NCBI GenBank assembly: GCA_963724365.1
Contig: CAVRUR010000008.1
Location: forward strand, 30,155 to 94,154
DNA length: 64,000 bases
Direction: 5' to 3'
Source: JALORV01 sp963724365
GTDB taxonomy: Bacteria > Pseudomonadota > Gammaproteobacteria > Burkholderiales > Burkholderiaceae_F
Positions 47,261-56,015 of this stretch are shown in pieces; the first letter of the stretch is position 1; each line of letters opens with the position of its first letter. The translations under genes were made by a program, and so were the position numbers. The notes under the pieces are model-generated. The model did no database searches. It had not been told where the DNA came from and saw only the letters and a list, made by a program, of their open reading frames with translations.

Positions 47261-49786
47261 GTGGCAGACGAAGCACTGACGACTCAGGTTCGGCCACCGC
47301 AGGCGGCGCGAATCGTGGTGATTGGCGGCGGGATCATGGGCTGCTCGGTCGCCTACCACCTGAGTTCGTTCGGCGAAACCGATGTCGTTCTGCTCGAACA
47401 GGGGCGGCTGACATCGGGAACGACGTGGCACGCGGCGGGGCTGGTTGGGCAACTGCGCACGCACGAGAGCATGACGCGGCTTATTCGCTACTCAACCGAC
47501 CTGTATGCGCGACTCGAGGGCGAGACGGGGTTGTCGACTGGCTGGAAGCAGTGCGGCTCGCTGGCGGTGGCACGCACGGCCGACCGCATGGTTCAACTCA
47601 AGCGCACGGCGGCGGTCGCGCAGGCCTACGGGGTCAACTGCGACATCCTCACGCCCGGCGAGGCGGGTGCGCTGTATCCGATTATGGAAACCAGTGATCT
47701 CCGGGGCGCCGTGTGGCTGCCGGGCGACGGCAAGGCGAATCCGGCCGACCTGACGCTCGCGCTCGCCAAAGGTGCTCGCAACCGCGGCGTGCGCATCTGC
47801 GAAGGTGTGCGCGTAACTGGCGCGGCAACGCAGTCCGGATCGGGCAAGCGCATTTCACATCTGGAATGGAGCAGCAAGGCCGGCGAATCCGGCCGCATTG
47901 CCGCCGACATCGTCGTGTTGTGCGGCGGCCAGTGGTCGCGCGCACTCGGGCGCCAGCTCGGCGTGGCGGTACCGCTGTTTTCGTGCGAGCACTACTACAT
48001 CGTCACCGACGTGGTCCCCGGGGTGCACCGCGACCTGCCGGTGATGCGTGATCCGGACGGCTACATCTACTTCAAAGAAGAGGTCGGCGGCCTGCTGATG
48101 GGTGGCTTCGAACCGGAAGCGACGCCGTGGCTGCAGAGCGCTCGGCATCGCGGCGGCATTCCCGAGAACTTCGAGTTCCAGCTGCTGCCCGACAACTGGG
48201 ATGCATTCCAGATCCTGCTCGACAACGCGATGATCCGCGTGCCGGCGCTCGAGAACGCACAGGTCAAGCAGTTCTACAACGGCCCCGAATCGTTCACCGC
48301 GGACAACAACTTCATCGTCGGCCCGGCGCCGGGCATCGACAACCTGTATGTCGGCTGCGGCTTCAATTCGATGGGGATCGCCTCGGCCGGCGGGGCCGGC
48401 AAGGCCCTCGCCGAATGGATCATGCAGGGCGAGCCCGCCATGGACCTCTGGCCGGTCGACAGTCGCCGCTTCGCGATCTTCAACGCCAACGAGACCTGGC
48501 TGCCCGACCGTATCGCCGAGGTACTCGGCATGCACTACAAGATGCCGTGGCCGAACCGGGAACTGGAATCGGCCCGCCCGTTCCGGCGCTCGCCGCTGTA
48601 TGCGCAGCTGCGCGATGCCGGCGCGTGCTTCGGCTCGAAGATGGGATGGGAGCGCGCCAATTTCTTTGCGCCGTCGCCCGCGCAGGCACGGATCGACTAC
48701 GGCTGGGGTCACCAGAACTGGCATCCGTGGGTGGCCGCTGAACATCGTGCCTGTCGCGAAGCGGTGGCGGTGTTCGACATGAGTTCGTTCGCGAAGCTGC
48801 TTGTACAGGGTCGCGACGCGCACACCGTGCTGCAATGGCTGGTCGCCAACGACGTCCCGCGCGAGCCCGGCCGAACGGTCTATTCCGGCATGCTCAACGA
48901 GCGCGGTGGCTATGAGAGCGACTTCACGGTCACTTGTCTCGATCATGACGAGTACCTGATCGTCACCGGCAGCGCACAGGCGGTGCGCGATCGCGACGTG
49001 ATCCGGCGCGCGATCGCCACCTTGCCGGCATCGATGCACGTCCAGGTGACCGACATCACGCCGATGCTCGCGATGCTGGCGGTCATGGGGCCGCGTTCGC
49101 GCGAGCTGCTGCAGCGTGTCTCCAATGCCGACCTTTCCAATGCCGCGTTTCCCTTCGGCACCTCGCAGGAGATCGATCTCGGCTACGCGACCGTGCGCGC
49201 AACACGTCTGACCTATGTCGGCGAACTCGGCTGGGAGCTCTACACCCCGGTCGAGTTCGCCGTCGGCGTCCATGAACGGCTGATGGCGGCCGGGCATGAT
49301 CTCGGCCTCGTCAATGCCGGCTACTACGCGATCGATTCGCTGCGGCTCGAAAAAGGCTACCGCGCGTGGGGCCGCGAGCTAACTCCCGACATCAATCCTT
49401 TTGAAGCCGGACTTTTCTTTGCGGTCAGTCTCGACAAACCGGCCGAGTTCCGCGGCGGACGCGCGCTGCAGGCACTCAGGGAGGCCGGCGGTGCCGCTGC
49501 TGTCGCGCGCCGCATCGTTTCGCTGGTCGTCGACGCTCCGCTCACCAATCTGTGGGGTGGCGAGCTCGTCCTGCGCAACAACGTACCGGTCGGCTCGGTC
49601 ACGTCGGCCGCGTTCGGGCACACGGTCGGCAAGCCCGTGGCGCTGGGCATCGTTTCCAACGCGCACGGCCCGGCCGACAAGGCATGGATCGAGTCGGGCT
49701 CGTTCACGATCGACCTCGCCGGCGAGCGTTACTCCGCACAGGTTGGTCTAAAGGCGCCGCTCGATTCGACGGCGACACGGGCTTGA
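47261..49786 (+). CDS. FAD-dependent oxidoreductase with GcvT domain (dimethylglycine/sarcosine dehydrogenase type)
   Basis: 841 residues. N-terminal FAD-binding DAO domain (VVIGGGIMGCSVAYHLS near 19-35, then TSGTTWHAAGLVGQLR, the flavin-linking region), a central FAO_M domain to about residue 450, and a C-terminal GcvT aminomethyltransferase domain (YGWGHQNWHPW, TYVGELGWELYTP, DSLRLEKGYRAWGRELTPD). Enzymes of this build demethylate N-methyl amines or glycines, passing the one-carbon unit to tetrahydrofolate. GTG start at 47261 behind GGGGAGACACGA. Substrate is not fixed; dimethylglycine or another methylated amine is likely. Confidence 0.9.
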   Translation: MADEALTTQVRPPQAARIVVIGGGIMGCSVAYHLSSFGETDVVLLEQGRLTSGTTWHAAGLVGQLRTHESMTRLIRYSTDLYARLEGETGLSTGWKQCGSLAVARTADRMVQLKRTAAVAQAYGVNCDILTPGEAGALYPIMETSDLRGAVWLPGDGKANPADLTLALAKGARNRGVRICEGVRVTGAATQSGSGKRISHLEWSSKAGESGRIAADIVVLCGGQWSRALGRQLGVAVPLFSCEHYYIVTDVVPGVHRDLPVMRDPDGYIYFKEEVGGLLMGGFEPEATPWLQSARHRGGIPENFEFQLLPDNWDAFQILLDNAMIRVPALENAQVKQFYNGPESFTADNNFIVGPAPGIDNLYVGCGFNSMGIASAGGAGKALAEWIMQGEPAMDLWPVDSRRFAIFNANETWLPDRIAEVLGMHYKMPWPNRELESARPFRRSPLYAQLRDAGACFGSKMGWERANFFAPSPAQARIDYGWGHQNWHPWVAAEHRACREAVAVFDMSSFAKLLVQGRDAHTVLQWLVANDVPREPGRTVYSGMLNERGGYESDFTVTCLDHDEYLIVTGSAQAVRDRDVIRRAIATLPASMHVQVTDITPMLAMLAVMGPRSRELLQRVSNADLSNAAFPFGTSQEIDLGYATVRATRLTYVGELGWELYTPVEFAVGVHERLMAAGHDLGLVNAGYYAIDSLRLEKGYRAWGRELTPDINPFEAGLFFAVSLDKPAEFRGGRALQALREAGGAAAVARRIVSLVVDAPLTNLWGGELVLRNNVPVGSVTSAAFGHTVGKPVALGIVSNAHGPADKAWIESGSFTIDLAGERYSAQVGLKAPLDSTATRA

Positions 49787-49865
49787 ACCGACTCCGCAGC
49801 ACGTCGGAATTTAAGTTGCCCACGGCAGCAACCGTCATCGTCACGTCGACCTGCATCCTCCCCCG

Positions 49866-51077
49866 GTGAAGCCCGAGTCCGCCCATCTCTGGAAGGCTCC
49901 TGCCTGGGCGCTTTCGCTGCTGCTCGCCTGCCTCGGCATGCTCGGGCCATTCGCGATCGACACCTACCTGCCGGCCTTCGCGACGATCCGCACATCGCTC
50001 GACGCCACGACACTGCAGATGCAACAGACGCTGTCGGCCTATCTTTTTGGTTTTGCAGCGATGAACCTGTTCCACGGCGCGCTGGCGGACGCCTACGGGC
50101 GGCGACCGGTCGTGCTGTGGGGTGTAGCCGCTTTCACTGTCGCTTCGGTCGGTTGCGCGCTCTCGCAGACGATCGGCCAGCTGGTGTCATTCCGCGCGAT
50201 GCAGGGCCTGGCAACCGGTGCGGGAATCGTGGTGTCGCGCGCGATCATCCGCGACATGTTTCAGCCGGCGCAGGCGCAACGCGTGATGTCGCAGGTGACG
50301 ATCTTCTTCGGCGTCGCGCCCGCGGTCGCGCCACTGATCGGTGGGCTCCTGTACGTCAACATCGGCTGGCGCTCGATCTTCTGGCTGCTCGCGGTCGTGG
50401 GGCTGGCCCTGTGGCTGGCGAACTGGCGTGTGCTGCCCGAGACGCTGCACAAGAGGGACGTCCAGCCGTTCAATGTGCGCAACCTCTTCCGCGGCTATGC
50501 GCAGCTGCTCGGGCATCGCAATTTCATGCTGCTGGCGCTGGCCAGCGGCATACCGTTCAACGGCATGTTTCTCTACGTGCTGTCTGCACCCGCCTTCCTA
50601 GGCGAACTGCTGGGCCTGGCACCGACTCAGTTCTTCTGGTTCTTCTGCATGACCATCGGCGGCATCATGGGCGGCGCGTGGCTCTCGGGACGGCTGGCAG
50701 GTCGCATCAGGCCGCGCAAGCAGATCCGCTACGGCTTCACCATCATGGTGGTCGTGTCGATCATCAATGTCGCAGCCAACGCACTGTTTACCGCGCAGCC
50801 CTGGTGGGCGCTGCCGATCATTGGACTGTTCGCATTCGGCTGGTCGCTGATGGTGCCGGTCGTCACGATCATGGTGCTCGACCTGGTGCCGGAACGACGC
50901 GGGCTGGCCTCTTCGCTGCAGGCCGTTGTCGGCAGCGTGGCCAACGCCCTGGTGGCCGGAGCGCTCGCACCGGTGGTGATGCATTCAACCCTCGGCCTGG
51001 CCGTGGCGTCGTTCGGCATGATGTGCATCGGGCTCGTCGCCTGGCAGATCGTCCGGCGCAAGCTCCAGTCTCACTGA
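49866..51077 (+). CDS. Bcr/CflA family MFS efflux transporter
   Basis: 403 residues, 12 membrane helices. MFS signature GALADAYGRRPV follows TM2, and the Bcr/CflA blocks MLGPFAIDTYLPAF at the N-terminus and FRAMQGLATGAGIVVSRAIIRD are clear. This group exports drugs, sulfonamides or cysteine-type metabolites. GTG start at 49866. It is 79 bases after the oxidoreductase gene, so read-through is possible, but it need not belong to that route. Confidence 0.92.
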   Translation: MKPESAHLWKAPAWALSLLLACLGMLGPFAIDTYLPAFATIRTSLDATTLQMQQTLSAYLFGFAAMNLFHGALADAYGRRPVVLWGVAAFTVASVGCALSQTIGQLVSFRAMQGLATGAGIVVSRAIIRDMFQPAQAQRVMSQVTIFFGVAPAVAPLIGGLLYVNIGWRSIFWLLAVVGLALWLANWRVLPETLHKRDVQPFNVRNLFRGYAQLLGHRNFMLLALASGIPFNGMFLYVLSAPAFLGELLGLAPTQFFWFFCMTIGGIMGGAWLSGRLAGRIRPRKQIRYGFTIMVVVSIINVAANALFTAQPWWALPIIGLFAFGWSLMVPVVTIMVLDLVPERRGLASSLQAVVGSVANALVAGALAPVVMHSTLGLAVASFGMMCIGLVAWQIVRRKLQSH

Positions 51078-51150
51078 GCCACATACGCCGTCGCGACGAA
51101 GTCGAACAGCGGGCACAATCCCGCCCCAGAACAACGATCCGGAGGCGGCG

Positions 51151-52266
51151 ATGCTGATCGGCGTACCCAAGGAGGTCAAGGTCCACGAGTACCGAGTCGG
51201 CATGACGCCATCGTCGGTGCGGGAGGCCGTCGCGCACGGACACCAGGTTATCGTCGAGACTCAGGCCGGAGCGGGCATCGGCGCTGCCGACGACGACTAC
51301 CGCAAGGCCGGTGCCGATGTCGTCGGCAACGCTTCCGAGGTCTACAAGCGCGCCGACATGGTGGTCAAGGTAAAGGAACCGCAGGCAATCGAACGCAGAC
51401 AGCTGCGCGAGGGCCAGGTGCTTTTCACTTACCTCCACCTGGCGCCGGATCCCGAGCAGGCCAGGGACCTGGTCGCCAGCGGTGCGATCTGCATTGCCTA
51501 CGAAACGGTGACGTCGCCCTCCGGCGGCCTGCCGCTGCTTGCGCCGATGAGCGAAGTGGCAGGACGGCTCGCGGTGCAGGCCGGCGCTCGTTGCCTTGAA
51601 AAATCGGCCGGCGGTATGGGCATGCTCCTCGGCGGCGTGCCGGGCGTGGCGCCGGGACGCATCGTCATCCTGGGCGCCGGCGTGGTCGGCACGAACTCTG
51701 CGCAGATGGCCGTCGGTACCGGCGCACAGGTGGTGGTGATCGACAAGTCGACCGATGCCCTGCGGCGCATCGACGCGATGTTCAACGGCCGCGTGATCAC
51801 CGTGTTCTCGAACCAGGACAATGTCGAGCGCGAGGTGCTGCGCGCGGATCTCGTGATCTCCGGCGTGCTGATCCCCGGCGCCGAAGCACCCAAGCTGATC
51901 ACGAAGGCCATGTTGCCGAAGATGAAGGCCGGCTCTGTGATTGTCGACGTTGCGATCGACCAGGGCGGCAGTGTCGAGACCAGTCGGCCGACCACGCACG
52001 CCGAGCCGACCTATGTCGTCGACGGCGTCGTGCACTACATGGTGGCGAACATGCCAGGCGCCGTGCCCCGCACTTCCACGTATGCGCTGAACAACGCCAC
52101 GCTGCCCTTCACGCTGGCGCTCGCGGACAAGGGCTGGCGCAAGGCGCTGCACGACGATCCGCATCTGAAGGCGGGCCTCAACATTGCCGCCGGCAAGGTC
52201 ACGTACAAGGCGGTCGCGAAGGCTCTGGGTCTCGGATACACGGCAGCCGATGCCGTGATCGCTTGA
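51151..52266 (+). CDS. ald: Alanine dehydrogenase
   Basis: 371 residues, full length. Converts L-alanine to pyruvate and ammonia with NAD. Family blocks: IGVPKEVKVHEYRVGMTP at the start, KVKEPQ, FTYLHLAPD with the catalytic His, and the Rossmann loop ILGAGVVGTNSAQMA near 171-185. ATG 51151 follows ATCCGGAGGCGGCG. Alanine or pyruvate produced by PhnW-type transamination could feed it, but it is 5 kb from that locus. Confidence 0.95.
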   Translation: MLIGVPKEVKVHEYRVGMTPSSVREAVAHGHQVIVETQAGAGIGAADDDYRKAGADVVGNASEVYKRADMVVKVKEPQAIERRQLREGQVLFTYLHLAPDPEQARDLVASGAICIAYETVTSPSGGLPLLAPMSEVAGRLAVQAGARCLEKSAGGMGMLLGGVPGVAPGRIVILGAGVVGTNSAQMAVGTGAQVVVIDKSTDALRRIDAMFNGRVITVFSNQDNVEREVLRADLVISGVLIPGAEAPKLITKAMLPKMKAGSVIVDVAIDQGGSVETSRPTTHAEPTYVVDGVVHYMVANMPGAVPRTSTYALNNATLPFTLALADKGWRKALHDDPHLKAGLNIAAGKVTYKAVAKALGLGYTAADAVIA

Positions 52267-52390
52267 GTTTGCCCCGGCTGTCGCTCCGCACGCGGCTGCA
52301 ACGCGGCGCCGCCGTCCGCCAGCAACTCGGGTCGCCTCCGCGCGAATTTCCCGGAATGTGCGCAGGGGGCCCTGTCCCGCAGGACATACC

Positions 52391-53242
52391 TTGAGTCTGA
52401 CGGTTTCCTTTGCTGTTCTGCTGGCTGCGCTGCTGCACGCCAGCTGGAACGCGATGATCAAGGGCGGCAACGACGTACTGCTCGACACTGCCGCGATCGT
52501 GGCCGGCGCCGGCCTGGTTGCGTTGCCGTTCGTGTTCCTCGTTCCGCTGCCGGCGCCTGCAAGCTGGCCGTACATCGGCGCATCGGTAGCGACCCACGTC
52601 GCTTACTACTACCTGATGATCAACGCCTACCGCACCGGCGAGCTGTCACTCGTGTATCCGCTGATGCGCGGTGTGGCGCCGCTGCTGACCGGGGTGATCG
52701 CGATCTTCTGGATGGGTGAGTGGCCGAGCACCGTCGGCTGGGCCGGCATGGCAATGATCTCGCTCGGTGTCGTGGCGCTGGCACTTCGACCGGCACCACT
52801 TGGCGCGGCATTGCACGGTCATGGCCGTGCCGTCGGCTTTGCCCTCACCAACGCAGGTGTCATCGCGCTTTACACCATCATCGATGGCAGCGGCGCCCGC
52901 ATCGCCGGCAACGCCTGGTCTTACATCGTGTGGCTCTTCGTGCTCGACGCCTTGCCCTTCACCGCCTACATGCTGGTGACTCGCGGATCGACGCTCGCCG
53001 AGGCATTGGTGCAGCGCCGCATGCGCGGCCTGATCGGCGGGGGCTTGTCGGCGGCGGCTTATGCGATCTCGGTGTGGGCGATGACCAAGGCCCCAGTCGC
53101 GCTGGTGGCCTCCCTGCGTGAGACTTCCGTGCTGTTCGCCACGCTTATCGGAGCGCGCGTCCTCAAGGAACATCTGACTCCGCGCCGCTGGGTGGGGGTC
53201 GGAGCGGTCATCGCAGGCGTTCTAGCACTCAAACTGGCGTAG
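52391..53242 (+). CDS. DMT/EamA family transporter
   Basis: About 283 residues, ten hydrophobic helices in two EamA halves. Conserved parts: LLAALLHASWNAMIKGG at the N-terminus, SLVYPLMRGVAPLLTG, and in the second half SLRETSVLFATLIGARVLKE. The start is set at TTG 52391 because it gives the usual short N-terminus and AGGACA lies just upstream; a GTG at 52358 is the alternative. Exporter or importer of an unknown metabolite. Confidence 0.85.
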   Translation: MSLTVSFAVLLAALLHASWNAMIKGGNDVLLDTAAIVAGAGLVALPFVFLVPLPAPASWPYIGASVATHVAYYYLMINAYRTGELSLVYPLMRGVAPLLTGVIAIFWMGEWPSTVGWAGMAMISLGVVALALRPAPLGAALHGHGRAVGFALTNAGVIALYTIIDGSGARIAGNAWSYIVWLFVLDALPFTAYMLVTRGSTLAEALVQRRMRGLIGGGLSAAAYAISVWAMTKAPVALVASLRETSVLFATLIGARVLKEHLTPRRWVGVGAVIAGVLALKLA

Positions 53243-53352
53243 CCGCCCCGCTCAACCGTCGCGTTTGCAACTCGCACGATCATTTCCTCCCGTTACAGCC
53301 GGCAACCCTCGCCCTGCCAGCCGTTGGCCGGGGCGTCGGAATTGTTTGCACT

Positions 53353-53367
53353 TGGCAAGACTGGTGC
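53353..53367 (+). promoter_or_regulatory. Sigma-54-type promoter of the PEP-CTERM gene
   Basis: TGGCAAGACTGGTGC matches the -24/-12 pattern TGGCAC-N5-TTGC with GG and GC exactly 10 bases apart. It predicts a transcript start near 53379 and a leader of about 108 bases before the ATG at 53487. PEP-CTERM systems are known to be controlled by the PrsK/PrsR pair with RpoN, which makes the site credible. Confidence 0.6.
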
Positions 53368-53486
53368 GTCGCAATATATTTCTAAGTCTAGGAATCTAAA
53401 TGAATTTGCGGATCTGGCACGTCTGATGCTATGTCCGTAGTCACCGATCGCATGTCGGTCTGTGGCTTAGCACCCTAGGGGGAAAA

Positions 53487-54509
53487 ATGACGAAACCGAG
53501 TTTGAGGAAACTTGCACTGGCAGTGGCGCTCACCGCAGCCGCATCGACAGCTTCGGCGACGCTTGCCGTGCACGAATTCTTTGGCGACGCCAACTTGAGC
53601 GTGGACGCCCTCGGCGTTGATGGCGCAGGATCGGGTCAGCTTCAGGCGGACGTTGCCTCGGGGTCAACCGTACTGAGAGCATACCTTTACACGCCAGATG
53701 TGTGGGGTGGCGGAGTGTCCCCGGTCATTTTCCATGGCACGCTGCTGACTCCGGCGATGGGTACCTTGTTGACGCCAAACGCCAATCCGGCCAATACGAT
53801 CCGGTACGACGTTACCGCTCTAGTGAAAGCTACTATCGACGGCGGCCCTGGCGGTATCTACAACTTCGACCTGAAGGAAAACGGAGACAACGACGGCTCG
53901 GTACTGGTTGTCGTGTACCGCAATGCATTGACCACCGGCGGCTCCGCGATCATCCTGGATGGTGAACTGGCCACCGGGGGCGACACGACGACACTGAACT
54001 TCGCCGGCCCGTACGTCTCCGGCGACTTCGTCATGTCACTGGCGTCCAGCTTCAGTTACAACGGCCCGCCCGCCACGGGACAGGTCACAACGGTTGACGT
54101 CCAGACCAGTAGCAACCCCGCCTCGCGTCGACTGACCAGCTGCGCCGGTGGAAACGATGACGCTGTCCCACCGTTCGTCGCCGACAATGGCCGGCTGATC
54201 ACGGCCGGTGGCGTGGGTGACAATCCGAACAACCCGAATCCGGCCTGTACTGACGGCGATGATGACGACGAGTTGTACAACCTCGCACTCGGCAACTCTG
54301 CAAATGCATCGCCGTTCATTGCTGCGGGGGATACGTTCCTGCGGCTGCTGACGCGCAACCCCAGCAACGATGACAACGTGTTCGGTCTTTTCATCACGTC
54401 GACCTTTAAAATCGAGGATCCGACCGAAGTGCCTGAGCCGACAACGCTGGCATTGGCGGGGTTGGGGCTGGCTGGTCTTGCGGCAATGCGTCGCCGTCGC
54501 CAGAAATAG
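53487..54509 (+). CDS. PEP-CTERM sorted secreted protein
   Basis: 340 residues. N-terminal signal peptide (cleavage near ASA-TL, residue 25) and C-terminal sorting signal: VPEP at 315-318, a hydrophobic helix and RRRRQK at the end. Exosortase (EpsH/XrtA type) would cleave it and move the body to the envelope or exopolysaccharide. The body is Asp/Asn/Gly-rich beta-type, with an acidic DGDDDDELYN stretch that may bind calcium. ATG 53487 follows AGGGGGAAAA. No exosortase gene in the window. Confidence 0.9.
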   Translation: MTKPSLRKLALAVALTAAASTASATLAVHEFFGDANLSVDALGVDGAGSGQLQADVASGSTVLRAYLYTPDVWGGGVSPVIFHGTLLTPAMGTLLTPNANPANTIRYDVTALVKATIDGGPGGIYNFDLKENGDNDGSVLVVVYRNALTTGGSAIILDGELATGGDTTTLNFAGPYVSGDFVMSLASSFSYNGPPATGQVTTVDVQTSSNPASRRLTSCAGGNDDAVPPFVADNGRLITAGGVGDNPNNPNPACTDGDDDDELYNLALGNSANASPFIAAGDTFLRLLTRNPSNDDNVFGLFITSTFKIEDPTEVPEPTTLALAGLGLAGLAAMRRRRQK

Positions 54510-54534
54510 TCAGAAGTCCTTTTAAGCTTGAAGA

Positions 54535-54562
54535 GACGGCGCCTCAGGCGCCGTCTTTTTTT
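54535..54562 (+). terminator. Rho-independent terminator of the PEP-CTERM gene
   Basis: Perfect 9-bp stem GACGGCGCC (54535-54543) and GGCGCCGTC (54547-54555), loop TCA, followed by seven T. It is 25 bases past the stop and separates the PEP-CTERM gene from the TPR gene. Confidence 0.92.
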
Positions 54563-54642
54563 GTCTCCATAGCTTCCAAAGGAACAAGGTGTTGTCCTTC
54601 AACCATGGCTAAACTGAAGCTTCACTATCCCGCGGATCGCAC

Positions 54643-55935
54643 ATGAGGCAGACACTCTTCGTCTTCACCGCGACCATGATCATCGCGTCCGGCCCGACTG
54701 CGCATGCAGCAGTCAGCGAGTCGGCGCCGCCGATCGACTTCACGATGAAAAAGGAGTCCCCTGCGGCAGCCGAGTTCCGCGCCGGAATGCAGAAGCTGGT
54801 CAATGGCGACATCAAGGGCGCCGAAGGTTCGTTTCGCAAGGCGAATCAGTTGGCACCAAAGTCTCCCGAGCCACTGGTCGCACTGGCGGACATTGAGGTT
54901 CGGAAGGGCAATCCTGCCGCGGCCGAATCGCTGTTGCAGCAGGCGCTGCAGCTCGCTCCCAACAGCGTAGCGGTGCACGTTGCTCTCGGCCGCCTCTACC
55001 GAAACCGGGGGGATCTGACCCGTGCCAAGACCGAGTTCGAAACGGCCAAGCGACTGTCACCCGAATCGACGCCAGCGCAAATGGAACTCGCCGATGTCTA
55101 CCTGCGCATGGGAGAACCGTCGCGCGCTGTCCTGGAGTATGAAAGGGTTGTAAAGGTCCGTCCCAACGACGCCGCGGCACAGTTTGGCCTTGGCGTCGCC
55201 TTGGCAGGCGCCAAACGGGCCGAAGAGGCTGCGGCGGCCTTTGAAAAGGCCGCCCGACTCGCACCCAAGGATCCTGAACCCCTACGGATGCTGTCGCGCG
55301 TCGAAGCAGAGCGCAAACGCTACCCCGAAGCTCTCGCGGCGTTGGATCGTGCCATCAAGATTGCGCCCAAGTCGACTGCGCTGCAGATGGACCGCGCAAG
55401 CTTGCTTCTCGCCGGCGGCGATTCAAAGGGAGCCATCGCGACAGCGCAAGCGGCCGTCAAGGCGAACCCAAGCGATGCTGGCGCTCACGGGCGTCTCGGC
55501 AATTTGCTCGTTGCGACCGGCGACAAGCCGGGTGCGCGTCAGGCCTACGCACGATCGCTAGAACTCTCGCAAACTGATGCGCAGATACTGAACAACGCCG
55601 CATGGCTGGAAGTCGACGCCAAGGGCGATCTCACGAAAGCCCTTGGTTGGGCCAAGCGCGCTACCGAACTGCAGCCCAAGGAGGCCGGCTACTTCGACAC
55701 GCTCGCCTCGGTCGAGAGGGCGCGCGGGGATTTGCCAAAAGCCGAAACTGCTCTCAAGCAGGCTCTTGCCCTCGCGCCGCAATCTGCAGTCCTTCACTAT
55801 CGGCTTGGAATTGTCCAAAGCGAACAAGGCGCTGCGGCCAAGGCGACGGATTCCTTCCAAAAGGCGCTCGCGATCGGACTGCCGACCCAATATGCCGACG
55901 ACGCAAAGCAGCGTCTGGCGGCGCCGAAGAAGTGA
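54643..55935 (+). CDS. Secreted TPR-repeat protein
   Basis: 430 residues. A signal peptide (1-23, AHA-AV) is followed from about residue 45 by about ten TPR units of 34 residues, each ending in a P.. or A-P position (for example GDIKGAEGSFRKANQLAPKSPEPLVALADI and others, cut short here). Similar TPR proteins accompany PEP-CTERM/exopolysaccharide loci, so a role in assembly or sorting of that system is plausible. The ATG at 54643 has no strong ribosome site. Confidence 0.88.
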   Translation: MRQTLFVFTATMIIASGPTAHAAVSESAPPIDFTMKKESPAAAEFRAGMQKLVNGDIKGAEGSFRKANQLAPKSPEPLVALADIEVRKGNPAAAESLLQQALQLAPNSVAVHVALGRLYRNRGDLTRAKTEFETAKRLSPESTPAQMELADVYLRMGEPSRAVLEYERVVKVRPNDAAAQFGLGVALAGAKRAEEAAAAFEKAARLAPKDPEPLRMLSRVEAERKRYPEALAALDRAIKIAPKSTALQMDRASLLLAGGDSKGAIATAQAAVKANPSDAGAHGRLGNLLVATGDKPGARQAYARSLELSQTDAQILNNAAWLEVDAKGDLTKALGWAKRATELQPKEAGYFDTLASVERARGDLPKAETALKQALALAPQSAVLHYRLGIVQSEQGAAAKATDSFQKALAIGLPTQYADDAKQRLAAPKK

Positions 55936-55958
55936 TTGCACTGCGTGCGGACGGGCCC

Positions 55959-55974
55959 AGACTGACTGCAGTCT
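55959..55974. terminator. Short hairpin between convergent TPR and phnW genes
   Basis: Stem AGACTG-ACTG-CAGTCT, 23 bases after the TPR stop. No clear T tract on either strand; low certainty. Confidence 0.3.
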
Positions 55975-56015
55975 CTCTTGCGTGACCGGACGTCAGGCGA
56001 TCATTGCCAAACAAG

